A stretch of DNA of 13,391 nucleotides from Tissierellia bacterium (GCA_028700795.1 JAQVRY010000039.1:1-13391); one strand, 5' to 3'. Counted from the stretch's first letter, positions 6,024-13,208 are shown. Made by a program: numbers and translations. Notes: a model not told the origin generated them from the letters alone.

Positions 6024-6653
6024 TTACGGGTTTAGTATTGTTACTACCTTTTCATATAATTCATCAGCAGTTTTTGTTCCTCTATCTACAAGTTTTTCTG
6101 CCTTTTCCTTCTGCCTTCTTGCATAATTTTCATCATCCATTGAATTTAAATTGATTAAAACATTGAGATATGCACTGTTTAATGCAGCTTTCAAAAGCTG
6201 GACCCCCACACCCACATCGCTGATTATATTTTTTGATGAGATATCTATAATTTCCTCATGGAGAAGTATTGCGTCATATGAGTATTCTAATGTTTCCATA
6301 GGTGCTGAACATGCATCCATCAAACATCTTTGAAGTGTTTCATTTTTTAAGGCTTTTTCTTCTTCAGTATTTGAAGGCATTACATATGCTCTGGACAAAG
6401 GCTCGAAATATTCTGCATCCTTATCTACCAGGTCTATAAGCTTAACCCTTAATATTTCTCCCCTTTTTATCAGCTCTTCATGTTTGTCTTTTATATCAAT
6501 GAATTTTTTCTTACCATAAGAGAAATTTGCAACCATAGTATTCAAGGCAGCACCTAATGCTGCAACCATGGCTGCAGCACCTCCTCCGCCGGGAACAGGT
6601 TTTTTGGATGCTAATTCATTTGCAAAATCTCTGCATGATAACTCTGTTAACAA
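6024..6653 (-). CDS. fchA: Methenyl-THF cyclohydrolase (FchA, cyclodeaminase family)
   Basis: A 209-residue, all-helical protein of the formiminotransferase-cyclodeaminase/cyclohydrolase family, at normal length. It shows the signature KPVPGGGGAAAMVAALGAAL at about 18-37, the DKDAEYF segment with the family's catalytic Asp, and SDVGVGVQLLKAAL near 144-157. In acetogens and purine-fermenting clostridia FchA interconverts formyl-THF and methenyl-THF; cyclodeaminase activity on formimino-THF is the alternative. Its place between metF and folD favours cyclohydrolase, especially as the FolD here lacks its cyclohydrolase lysine. The start is TTG at 6653. The ribosome site AAGGCGGTGA (one mismatch to consensus) lies about six bases upstream, and no ATG is nearby. 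It lies 35 bp after the broken transporter and 25 bp before folD. Confidence 0.92.
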   Translation of the reverse strand: MLTELSCRDFANELASKKPVPGGGGAAAMVAALGAALNTMVANFSYGKKKFIDIKDKHEELIKRGEILRVKLIDLVDKDAEYFEPLSRAYVMPSNTEEEKALKNETLQRCLMDACSAPMETLEYSYDAILLHEEIIDISSKNIISDVGVGVQLLKAALNSAYLNVLINLNSMDDENYARRQKEKAEKLVDRGTKTADELYEKVVTILNP

Positions 6654-6688
6654 TATATTCTCACCGCCTTACAAAAAATATTTCTATT

Positions 6689-7271
6689 CTATTCTTTAAA
6701 ATATACTTTATTGTATATGAATGGAATTAATAAGCCTCCGCCTATATAATTTCCTATAGCTGCGGGTATTAAGCTTTTAATTGTCATATTTACAATATTT
6801 ATTGACGAATCAAGCAATGATGCCATTGGAAGATAAAACATATTTGCAACTACATGTTCATATCCGCACAGCACAAAGAGCATAACCGGAAACCAGCATC
6901 CCAAAATCTTCCCTGTAGTATCCTTTGATGTAATTGAAAACCATACTGCTAAAGATACCAATATATTGCATAAAATTCCTTTGCTTACAACCTGCATAAA
7001 CGGCAAGGATAAGAGCAAATGTCATCAAACAATTACCTGTAAATAATTCCCCGCCTACTAAAACAATGAGCATCAATCCTACCGGAAAGACTGCAGCTCT
7101 TATGAATATATTGTCAAATGTCACAATAAAACCTTGTGCCCCTAATGCTATATACATACCTGCCATAATACTCATCAATAAGCGCTTTTGAACAGTCATT
7201 GCAACTTTATTCTGTGCTGCTTTTACAAGAGCTTCGGCAGTTTCTTTTGGTGTTAAAGATATTGAACTCAA
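6689..7271 (-). pseudogene. Formate/nitrite transporter (FocA/FNT), broken by deletion and frameshift
   Basis: Two overlapping minus-strand frames carry the two ends of one FNT channel, a family that moves formate or nitrite across the inner membrane. Frame one (TTG at 7271, GGGG nine bases upstream) gives about 87 residues: LTPKETAEALV, two hydrophobic segments, then GGELFTGNCLM at 73-83 and TFAL. Near 7010 the reading moves to a second frame, with LSLPFMQVVSKGILCNILV, TGKILGCWFPVMLF, CGYEHVVANMFYLP and a final helix ending at 6689. The motifs are strong, so the gene was functional until recently. In intact FNTs the GELFTGN and RGILCN motifs are separated by roughly 60 more residues, including a membrane helix, so the total here is about 193 instead of about 260. 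A single-base error would not explain this. The position between metF and fchA suggests it once served formate import or export for the one-carbon pathway. Confidence 0.85.
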
Positions 7272-7346
7272 CTTGATTTCCCCTTCGTTTAATGTCCTCT
7301 TAGAATAAACCTTTTATTTTTCCTTTTCTATCCCTTTTACAGCTTT

Positions 7347-8228
7347 TTACAAGCCTGCCAAGTCAAGAATATCCGGAATTTTTGATTCCCATCCCATTGC
7401 CATAATGTGCACGCCTTGACAATAATCTTTACATTCTCTGATAATACGTGCAGAAATTTCTACGCCGGTAATTCCTGCCTTGGTTTTTTCTTTATCCTTT
7501 TTCAATTCCTCTATCATAGAATCAGGTACAGATATTCCTGCTATATTTTCATTCATGAATTTGGCCATGCCTGCACTTTTTGGGATTACTATCCCAAGCA
7601 TTACCGGTACACCAAACTCTTTTGCTTTTTCCATAAATTTAATGAACTTTTCCGGTTCATAAACAGCTTGTGTTTGGAAATATTCCGCTCCGGCTTTAAC
7701 TTTTTGTTCCATTTTTATCAACTGCACATCAACAGAATCACTGCAGGGTGATACTACAGCTCCCTTTGCAAATGAAGGCGGGTCTCCTTCAAGAGGATTT
7801 CCTGCAAGGTCTTCACCTTGCTCCAATTTTTTAACCATGTGAAGAAGAGATACGGAATCCAGGTCAAATACAGGTTTTGCCTGAGGATTATCCCCAAGTG
7901 TAGTGTGGTCACCAGTTAACAATAACAAGTTCTCAATACCCAACAAGGCTGCACTTAGAACATCTGACTGTAAAGCAATTCGATTTCTATCTCGGCAGGT
8001 TAATTGGAAGATAGATATCAGTCCCTGGTCCTGCAGTACTTTGCATGTTGCCAACGAGCCAAGACGCATGACAGATGATTGGTTGTCCGTTACATTAACT
8101 GCGGATACTCTGCCTTTTAAGTAAGTGTTTATTTCATCAATTAAATAGTCAATATGAAAACCTTTAGGGGGACCTACTTCTGCCGTAATTGCGAACTCGC
8201 CGCGTTCAAATAACTTGGTAAGTTTCAT
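7347..8228 (-). CDS. metF: Methylene-THF reductase catalytic subunit MetF
   Basis: A 293-residue flavin TIM-barrel protein of the short bacterial MetF type, which reduces methylene-THF to methyl-THF. Visible motifs are AEVGPPKG with E16 at the position of the catalytic Glu, QLTCRDRNR at 75-83, LLTGDHT at 103-109 with D107 at the folate-binding Asp position, FQTQAVY and PVMLGIVIPKS. It has no regulatory extension and no membrane segment. It follows metV by 52 bp with GGAG nine bases before its ATG. In acetogens such short MetF proteins work with MetV and, in the Acetobacterium type, with an RnfC2 subunit; the same gene trio is present here. The direction may be reductive (Wood-Ljungdahl) or oxidative (methyl-group use), and sequence does not decide this. 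Confidence 0.95.
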   Translation of the reverse strand: MKLTKLFERGEFAITAEVGPPKGFHIDYLIDEINTYLKGRVSAVNVTDNQSSVMRLGSLATCKVLQDQGLISIFQLTCRDRNRIALQSDVLSAALLGIENLLLLTGDHTTLGDNPQAKPVFDLDSVSLLHMVKKLEQGEDLAGNPLEGDPPSFAKGAVVSPCSDSVDVQLIKMEQKVKAGAEYFQTQAVYEPEKFIKFMEKAKEFGVPVMLGIVIPKSAGMAKFMNENIAGISVPDSMIEELKKDKEKTKAGITGVEISARIIRECKDYCQGVHIMAMGWESKIPDILDLAGL

Positions 8229-8280
8229 TTATAATCACTCCTCATCATCTTATCTTTATCTAAAACATAATTGCATACAA

Positions 8281-8910
8281 TCATTCATCTTTTGGAAGCT
8301 CTTCGAATGGCAGCTGATAATTTCGAATTTTAACCGGATAGTCCAGTATATCAAGTTTTTTAAGCTTTTCCAGTTTCCTGTATATCCTTTCCCACCCGCA
8401 TTCCATATTCTTATCCACTTCACATTTTCCGTTTTTAGACCCGCCGCACTGTCCATTCACTAAGCTTTTTGAACAGGCTGTTATGGGACAAATGCCTCCT
8501 GTGTAATTCAAGTAACATTCTCCGCACTGACCACAGTCAAATTTTTGGGGAGTCAATCCTTGAAATCCCGGTAGGGGATAAGTATCGCAGCCTGAATATA
8601 CTCTTTTATCTTCAAAACTTTTTGCTAATGTCTGTACTCCTACACCGCAGGAAAATACTAAAATTGTATCGGCTTCCTGAATTTTATCCATGAATTTATT
8701 TAACTGCACTTGTAAATTATCAGTGCTGCAAATATAGTCTCTTGTTATCTTTTCAATAACATTTCCTTCAGCTGATAATTCTTTTTGCAATTTATCCGCT
8801 TCATGCTCAGGAAAATATACTTCCTTGCATCCGTGACAGTTAATAATAAATGTTTTTCCCTTTATAAGCTTTGCTATTACTTCCTTTGATTTTAGTTGGG
8901 TAATTAACAT
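8281..8910 (-). CDS. metV: MetV, zinc/iron-sulfur partner of methylene-THF reductase
   Basis: A 209-residue cysteine-rich protein of the MTHFR C-terminal (MetV) family, which binds MetF and connects it to an electron source. It has 13 cysteines: 25 and 28 (CHGC), 61, 88 (SCGVGVQT), 108, 126/129/132 (CGQCGEC), 141, 146, 155, 163 and 171. The centre GGICPITACSKSLVNGQC, followed by GGSKNGKCEV and ECGWERIY, is the family core. It is soluble, without signal peptide. Its ATG lies one base after the stop of the preceding fusion gene, with GGAGG inside that gene's last codons, so translation is probably coupled. Every cysteine matches one in the N-terminal domain of the upstream fusion protein, so the two are paralogues and may both be in the same complex. 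Confidence 0.9.
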   Translation of the reverse strand: MLITQLKSKEVIAKLIKGKTFIINCHGCKEVYFPEHEADKLQKELSAEGNVIEKITRDYICSTDNLQVQLNKFMDKIQEADTILVFSCGVGVQTLAKSFEDKRVYSGCDTYPLPGFQGLTPQKFDCGQCGECYLNYTGGICPITACSKSLVNGQCGGSKNGKCEVDKNMECGWERIYRKLEKLKKLDILDYPVKIRNYQLPFEELPKDE

Positions 8911-8911
8911 T

Positions 8912-10876
8912 TTATTTACCCTCCTTTATTGCTTTTTTCCCTGTTTTTATGGCGCTTAAGATACCAATTTTTGATGAACAAATGTAATCGCAGCATCTGC
9001 ATTCGATACAATCCATGATATTTTCTTCCTTCATGCCTGCCCAATTCTTTGATTCTGCGTATTTTGCATAATACAAAGGACGCAGCTCCATTGGGCAAAC
9101 ATCAACACAACGACCGCATTTAATGCACTCCGCTGCTTCTTGCTCAGTGGTCTCTACAGCAATAATTCCATTGGAGCCTTTAATTATAGGTACATATAAG
9201 TTGTCAAGTACAGTGCCCATCATAGGACCACCCATTTTTATTGTTACATCATCTCCTATTACACCTCCGCAATAGTCAATAATGTCTTTTACCTGAGTAC
9301 CGATTTTTACTATATAATTCCCCGGTTTGCTCATTCTTTCTCCGCTTACGGACACAACTCTTTCTATCAGCGGCATTCCTTTTTGAATAGCATCGGAAAC
9401 AGCTTTAACAGTACTGATATTGCTTACTATAACACCTACATCAAGAGGCAGTCCTCCCCGGGGCACCTGTCTGCCTAAAATGTTTTTAATAAGCATTTTT
9501 TCTGCTCCTTGAGGGTACTTTGTTTTAACAACAGCAACAACAATATTTTCTAAACTTTGAGTTTTTGACTTCATTATTTCAATGGCATCCGGTTTATTAT
9601 CTTCAATTGCTATAATACCTTTTTCTGCACCAGATGCCTTAATTAATGCTTTTAATCCGAAGACCACCTCATCTGCGCATTCTACCATTACTCTGTGGTC
9701 TGCTGTCAACACAGGCTCACATTCACAGCCGTTGAGCAGTACAAGCTCGATGGGTTTTGGGGCATTATATTTCACGGCAGTGGGAAATCCTGCACCACCC
9801 ATTCCAACGATTCCTTTTTCCCGAACAATGTCGCGTATTTCTTCCGGAGTAAGACCTTCAAGCTCTCCAACCGGCTGAACAGATTCGTGTATAGTATTTT
9901 CCCCGTCAGATTGTATGATGACAGATAAAACATCAAGTCCGGAAGTTGGGTGCAGACGAGGCTCAATAGCAACTACAATACCGCTTACGCTGGAATGGAC
10001 CGGACTGCTGACAAAGGCCTTTGCTTCACCGATTTTTTGACCGACCTTAACATGCTGACCTGCTTCAACTATGGGCTCTGCCGGTGCACCGGTATGCTGT
10101 GACAAAGGAATAACAAGAGTAAGAGGATCCGGGAACTTAGTCAGGGAAATATGTTCACTGAATTCTTTGTTCTCGATAGGGTGAATCCCTCCGCTATATC
10201 CTTCTAATCGCTCTTGGCGGACTGATTTTACGTATTCATCAATAAACTTATAGTTCACTTTTGAATAATCACGGATTTCAACAGTTTGATTTTTCAGCTC
10301 ATCAACTCTTCCTTGCTTTTCCAATCTTTTATATATTTGGTCCCAGCCGCAGTCCATTTCTTTGTTCACTTCGCATTTACCGTTTTTGGAACCGCCGCAT
10401 TGACCGTTAATTAAGCTTTTCGAGCAATCAACAATAGGGCATATTCCGCCTGTAAGGTTTAAATAGCATTGAGCACATGCATCACATCTGATAGTTGTTA
10501 ATGCCATTCCGTGGTGACCTCTATAAGCAATAGAATCGCAGGCTGCATAAACCGGTTTTTCTGTCAACTCCGCAATCAGCTGAATTCCTAAACCACAGGA
10601 AGCAACAAATATATTTTCTGCTTCCTGTGGCAATGCAGATTCAAGCAGTTTTGGTGTCAAGATATTGTTGCACAGAAAATCTACCTTTAGAGACCCGGCT
10701 ATATTTTTCCTCTCTTCTTTTGCTAATTGCTCAAATTCATGCAATTCTGGTTCTTCTATTAAATCAAATTCCTTGAAACACTTCTTGCAAGCCAAAACAA
10801 ATAAATTGTCCTTATCTTTAAGGACTTCAGCCAATTCTTTTCTATCTTTTAATTCAAACTTGGTATAATCCACCAA
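8912..10876 (-). CDS. rnfC2: MetV-RnfC fusion (RnfC2-type electron-input subunit)
   Basis: A 654-residue two-part protein. Residues 1-205 form a complete MetV-like domain with 13 cysteines (30, 33, 69, 94, 113, 131, 134, 137, 146, 151, 160, 168, 176) and the core GGICPIVDCSKSLINGQC. A charged linker (about 206-226) leads to an RnfC domain: GGIHPIENKEFS at 229-240, IPLSQHTGAPAEPIV at 256-270, the NADH/FMN motif GMGGAGFPT at 358-366 and NGCECEP at 382-388. Two [4Fe-4S] motifs close it, CIKCGRCVDVCP at about 584-595 and CIECRCCDYIC at about 623-633. RnfC normally takes electrons from NADH in the Rnf complex, but no other rnf genes follow. With metV and metF next to it, it most likely feeds NADH electrons to methylene-THF reductase, as RnfC2 does in Acetobacterium woodii. 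It has no membrane segment. The TTG start at 10876 has AAAGGAGG eight bases upstream; a GTG next to it is the alternative. First gene of the operon. Confidence 0.9.
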   Translation of the reverse strand: MVDYTKFELKDRKELAEVLKDKDNLFVLACKKCFKEFDLIEEPELHEFEQLAKEERKNIAGSLKVDFLCNNILTPKLLESALPQEAENIFVASCGLGIQLIAELTEKPVYAACDSIAYRGHHGMALTTIRCDACAQCYLNLTGGICPIVDCSKSLINGQCGGSKNGKCEVNKEMDCGWDQIYKRLEKQGRVDELKNQTVEIRDYSKVNYKFIDEYVKSVRQERLEGYSGGIHPIENKEFSEHISLTKFPDPLTLVIPLSQHTGAPAEPIVEAGQHVKVGQKIGEAKAFVSSPVHSSVSGIVVAIEPRLHPTSGLDVLSVIIQSDGENTIHESVQPVGELEGLTPEEIRDIVREKGIVGMGGAGFPTAVKYNAPKPIELVLLNGCECEPVLTADHRVMVECADEVVFGLKALIKASGAEKGIIAIEDNKPDAIEIMKSKTQSLENIVVAVVKTKYPQGAEKMLIKNILGRQVPRGGLPLDVGVIVSNISTVKAVSDAIQKGMPLIERVVSVSGERMSKPGNYIVKIGTQVKDIIDYCGGVIGDDVTIKMGGPMMGTVLDNLYVPIIKGSNGIIAVETTEQEAAECIKCGRCVDVCPMELRPLYYAKYAESKNWAGMKEENIMDCIECRCCDYICSSKIGILSAIKTGKKAIKEGK

Positions 10877-10982
10877 TTCCGGTACCTCCTTTGCTCAACA
10901 AATATTGAAGAGTATGTCAAAGTTATTACATTCGTGCAGAAAGTTTTAGTATTTCTTTATTAGTTTATCAATGGCAAGCCCA

Positions 10983-11053
10983 AAGAGTGGTTAGCATACC
11001 CTATGCTCTAAATCTAAAAAATTATGCTGCTTTAAATTTTCACTCTTTAAAGC
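10983..11053 (-). promoter_or_regulatory. Structured spacer between hslO and the one-carbon operon
   Basis: In the 228-bp gap (10877-11104) several inverted repeats are nested. AAAGAGTG (10983-10990) pairs with CACTCTTT (11041-11048). Inside it lies the palindrome AGCATA-CCC-TATGCT (10993-11007). Overlapping the outer stem is GCTTTAAA (11029-11036) with TTTAAAGC (11046-11053). The outer stem and the last hairpin share 11046-11048, so they exclude each other in RNA. It may be an operator or attenuator for the one-carbon operon; no match to the THF riboswitch is seen. I find no convincing promoter: a TTGACA at 10920-10915 has no good -10 at the right distance. Confidence 0.4.
11016..11053 (-). 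terminator. Possible terminator after hslO
   Basis: On the minus strand GCTTTAAA (11053-11046) and TTTAAAGC (11036-11029) form an 8-bp stem with a 9-base loop, followed seven bases later by six T (11021-11016). The stem is AT-rich and the T run is set off from it, so activity is uncertain. Confidence 0.4.
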
Positions 11054-11104
11054 TGTCAAATGAGTATTTTATACTAAGGGCATAAAATTATTATATGCTC
11101 CTTT

Positions 11105-11983
11105 TCAACCAATATATTTCAGAATGTTTTTTAACTTTTCTCCTTCAAACATATATTTTTTATTGCAGAAGTGGCACACTGTTTCAATTTTTTCGTCTTC
11201 CTCTATTATTTCTTTTAGATCCTTCTTACCTATTGAAATTAATGCCTGCTCCATTCTTTCTTCTGAGCAGTCACAATTAAAAGAAACCGGAATCCTATCG
11301 AAAACCTCAATATCAAAATCGGAAAATATTTCTTTTGCAATTTCTTCTACATCCTTTTCGCTGTTAAAATAATCTGATATTGATTTTAGATTATTGAGGG
11401 TGTTTTCTAATTTATCAAGGTCTTCTTCTTCAATAAAAGGCAGTGTCTGAACCATAAAGCCTCCTGAGGATTTAATGCTGTAATCTATATCCACTAAGAC
11501 CCCCAAAGCTACGGCGGTATTTTGCTGTTCCGATAAATAATAATAAAGTGCTATGTCTTCTCCTATTTCTCCTGTTGCCAAGTCGGTGCTTCCTACATAG
11601 GGCTCCTTCATTCCGATATCCATCATAACAGTGAGCTTGCCTTCCGTTCCAACAGCTCCTCCTACGTTTAGTTTACCGTTTTCTTTAAGCTCCAAATCAA
11701 CGTTTGGATTGCCCACATATCCTTTTACATGACCTGAATTATCGGAAACAATTAAAATCGTACCTATGGGACCTCCCCCGTTTATATTAATGGTTAATCT
11801 ATCTTTTTCGTTTTTCATCATATAGCCCATCATGAGACCGGCTGTAAGGGCTCTGCCGAGAGCAGCTGATGCTGTAGGTGTCGTGTTGTGATGCTGCCTT
11901 GCTTCTTCCACTGTATTTGTTGACCTTGCCATAAAAAGTCTGAAGGTTTGTTTTTTATCCATTGCTCTAATCATGTAATCCAT
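11105..11983 (-). CDS. hslO: Hsp33 redox-regulated chaperonin HslO
   Basis: A 292-residue cytosolic chaperone, the usual length, that becomes active when its zinc-bound cysteines are oxidised and then holds unfolding proteins. The start MDYMIRAMDK, then FMARSTNTVEEARQHH and TASAALGRALTAGLMMG, are typical of the N-terminal domain. The C-terminal zinc switch is complete, with CDC (FNCDCSEERM) and CHFC (VCHFCNKK), four cysteines in C-X-C and C-X2-C spacing. It follows the methyltransferase by 18 bp with AAAGGA seven bases before its ATG, so it is probably read from the same transcript. In a strict anaerobe carrying oxygen-sensitive Fe-S and tungsten enzymes it fits an oxidative-shock defence. 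Confidence 0.97.
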   Translation of the reverse strand: MDYMIRAMDKKQTFRLFMARSTNTVEEARQHHNTTPTASAALGRALTAGLMMGYMMKNEKDRLTININGGGPIGTILIVSDNSGHVKGYVGNPNVDLELKENGKLNVGGAVGTEGKLTVMMDIGMKEPYVGSTDLATGEIGEDIALYYYLSEQQNTAVALGVLVDIDYSIKSSGGFMVQTLPFIEEEDLDKLENTLNNLKSISDYFNSEKDVEEIAKEIFSDFDIEVFDRIPVSFNCDCSEERMEQALISIGKKDLKEIIEEDEKIETVCHFCNKKYMFEGEKLKNILKYIG

Positions 11984-12001
11984 TTTTTTGTCCTTTCATT
12001 G

Positions 12002-12721
12002 TTAAAGTTTATATGCGGAAAAAACCGCACGCAAGGAGCTGTCCGAATACTCTTTTTCATTGTAGTCATCAAATATTTCTATATTTTCAAATCCTGCATC
12101 CTCAAGTAGGTATATTATTTGTTCAATTGTATACACATACTGAGTTTGTTCCTCTGTAATCCTTGTGTATTTATCTATTTCCTTAATAAAAAAATTTATT
12201 TCAATATTTATTATTTTATCATTAACAATTTCATTTTCCCAAACATAAAAAATACCCCCATCATCATAAACATAAGTATCGCAAAACATTTTATCATATT
12301 TGTATTTTGTGCTCATGTCAAAAATGAATTTGGAGCCATTATTCAAATGATGGTAAACCCTCTCGAAAAAAGCTTTGATTTCTTTCTTTTTAAGGTAATT
12401 TATGCCATCACAGCAGCAAATTGCTGCTTCAAATTTTTCATCTATTTGAAAATCAACCATATTTTGATTCAATAAGCGGACCATAGGACTTTGCCCTAAT
12501 TTTTCGTAAGCTCTCATAAGCATGTCCTCGGACAAGTCAAAGGCAGTTACGTTGTAATTGTTATTGGCTAAAAGTTTAGTTACGCCTCCCGTGCCGCATG
12601 CAGCTTCCAATATTTTTCTTTTCCCCTCTAATTTCTTCATTATAAAGGATGTCCACTTTTCGTAGTCAATGTCCATAAGTAAATCATAAATTTGAGAAAA
12701 TTCTTTATAGCTGTTTTTCAT
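12002..12721 (-). CDS. Class I SAM-dependent methyltransferase, substrate unknown
   Basis: A 239-residue soluble protein with the Rossmann-type SAM-binding core: motif I ILEAACGTGGVTKLLA at about 37-52, FDLSEDMLMRAYEKL with the acidic ribose-binding Asp, and a motif IV-like region AAICCCDGINYL. The C-terminal half (VYVWEN-type beta strands, then YTIEQIIYLLEDAGF) is typical of small-molecule methyltransferases; the substrate cannot be predicted. Three consecutive cysteines at CCC are unusual. Its ATG follows directly on the stop codon of the spore-protein gene (TAA-ATG), with no ribosome site beyond the A- and G-rich end of that gene, so translation is probably coupled. hslO follows. Confidence 0.85.
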   Translation of the reverse strand: MKNSYKEFSQIYDLLMDIDYEKWTSFIMKKLEGKRKILEAACGTGGVTKLLANNNYNVTAFDLSEDMLMRAYEKLGQSPMVRLLNQNMVDFQIDEKFEAAICCCDGINYLKKKEIKAFFERVYHHLNNGSKFIFDMSTKYKYDKMFCDTYVYDDGGIFYVWENEIVNDKIINIEINFFIKEIDKYTRITEEQTQYVYTIEQIIYLLEDAGFENIEIFDDYNEKEYSDSSLRAVFSAYKL

Positions 12722-12922
12722 TTACTTTTTCCTTTTCTTTTTCTTAGCTGTCATTAATCCGCCGATTCTTCCGGTTTCTTTGGCAGTCAAGCCTCCCCAG
12801 CCAAGCTTTTCAACTTTATCCGTAAGTCCAAGCTCTTCTGCAATTTCCATTTTCATTATATCACTTGGTGTCGGTTCTTTCTTCTTCAATTTTTTCTTGT
12901 TATTACCTTTCTTTTCAGCCAT
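12722..12922 (-). CDS. Small acid-soluble spore protein, SspF-like
   Basis: A 66-residue basic protein. Its core MKMEIAEELGLTDKVEKLGW, followed by GGLTAKETGRIGGLM, resembles alpha/beta-type small acid-soluble spore proteins, closest to SspF (KYELAKDLGFYDTVK, then GWGEI). Such proteins coat and protect DNA in the dormant spore, and EIAEE lies where the germination protease cuts. Both ends are unusually Lys-rich (NNKKKLKKK, AKKKKRKK), which fits DNA binding. The frame is open to an ATG at 12979, but the ATG at 12922 has AGGAGGG four bases upstream and gives the normal length; the extension also overlaps the upstream small gene. A candidate sigma-G promoter lies just before it. The methyltransferase start follows at once, so that gene may be expressed in the forespore as well. 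Confidence 0.85.
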   Translation of the reverse strand: MAEKKGNNKKKLKKKEPTPSDIMKMEIAEELGLTDKVEKLGWGGLTAKETGRIGGLMTAKKKKRKK

Positions 12923-12939
12923 AATACCCTCCTGAAAAA

Positions 12940-12968
12940 TATTATGGCTATAATAAAGAGAATTATTC
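12940..12968 (-). promoter_or_regulatory. Candidate sigma-G (forespore) promoter of the spore-protein gene
   Basis: GAATA (12968-12964), a 17-base spacer and CATAATA (12946-12940) fit the sigma-G consensus GHATR and CATWHTA, as expected for a small acid-soluble spore protein gene. The predicted start would be close to 12933, right at the ribosome site, leaving a very short leader, which lowers confidence. Confidence 0.4.
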
Positions 12969-13118
12969 TTATTTGTCAATATATTTATCTCTTTTAGTAA
13001 GTAAAACTGCCTTAATTTCTTTTAAAAGCATTAATATTTTATTTAGAGTAAATTGTATGCTTATTAAAATTATAAAAAACATTACAATGGCTATTAGAGT
13101 AAAATCAAAATTTATCAT
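12969..13118 (-). CDS. 49-residue single-pass membrane protein
   Basis: A short minus-strand frame, not recognised as a known family. It starts with ATG at 13118, with AAGGAG five bases upstream, and ends with TAA at 12969. Residues 6-26 (FTLIAIVMFFIILISIQFTLN, written here without its first flanks) form one strong hydrophobic helix; the rest (LLKEIKAVLLTKRDKYIDK) is basic and helical. The positive tail suggests a cytoplasmic C-terminus. A near-consensus promoter precedes it, and the spore-protein gene follows by 46 bp, so it leads a likely four-gene unit. The combination of ribosome site, promoter and a membrane-helix composition makes it a credible real gene despite its size. Whether it acts in sporulation is only suggested by its neighbour. 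Confidence 0.7.
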   Translation of the reverse strand: MINFDFTLIAIVMFFIILISIQFTLNKILMLLKEIKAVLLTKRDKYIDK

Positions 13119-13154
13119 ATTTTCTCCTTGAAATGAGACGATACTTCATTCACA

Positions 13155-13183
13155 ATAATATCATAAGAAAATAAGCATTTCAA
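13155..13183 (-). promoter_or_regulatory. Sigma-A-type promoter of the small membrane protein unit
   Basis: TTGAAA (13183-13178), a 17-base spacer and TATTAT (13160-13155), each close to consensus and ideally spaced, about 37 bp before the ATG at 13118. The -35 box begins right after the T run of the preceding terminator. Confidence 0.7.
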
Positions 13184-13184
13184 G

Positions 13185-13208
13185 AAAAAAACCCCCTATG
13201 TTAGGGGG
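13185..13208. terminator. Strong terminator hairpin, likely bidirectional
   Basis: A 7-bp stem CCCCCTA (13192-13198) with TAGGGGG (13202-13208) and a 3-base TGT loop. Followed on the minus strand by seven T (13191-13185) and on the plus strand by AATTTTTG. It separates the tRNA gene from the promoter of the next unit. Confidence 0.85.

Noticed and set aside
7407..7751. Plus-strand 114-codon open frame opposite metF
   Set aside because: It lies entirely antisense to a strongly conserved gene, has no ribosome site, and its Phe/His-rich composition is what antisense reading of metF gives.
8256..8456. Second minus-strand frame inside metV
   Set aside because: It is out of frame with metV, whose full-length family match and cysteine pattern account for the sequence.
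8912..10876. A complete Rnf membrane complex
   Set aside because: Only an RnfC-type protein is present; no rnfD, rnfG, rnfE, rnfA or rnfB lies alongside, and metV and metF follow.
10915..10920. TTGACA as the -35 box of the one-carbon operon
   Set aside because: At 16-18 bases downstream no acceptable -10 hexamer is present (TGAGCA at 17).
10877..11104. THF riboswitch upstream of the folate operon
   Set aside because: The spacer has inverted repeats but none of the conserved core I know for the tetrahydrofolate riboswitch.
12119..12475. Plus-strand 118-codon open frame opposite the methyltransferase
   Set aside because: It is antisense to an intact gene and very rich in Ile, Asn and Phe, as expected from chance reading of AT-rich DNA.
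12923..12979. 19-residue N-terminal extension of the spore protein
   Set aside because: It overlaps the small membrane-protein gene and the proposed promoter; the internal ATG has a perfect ribosome site.
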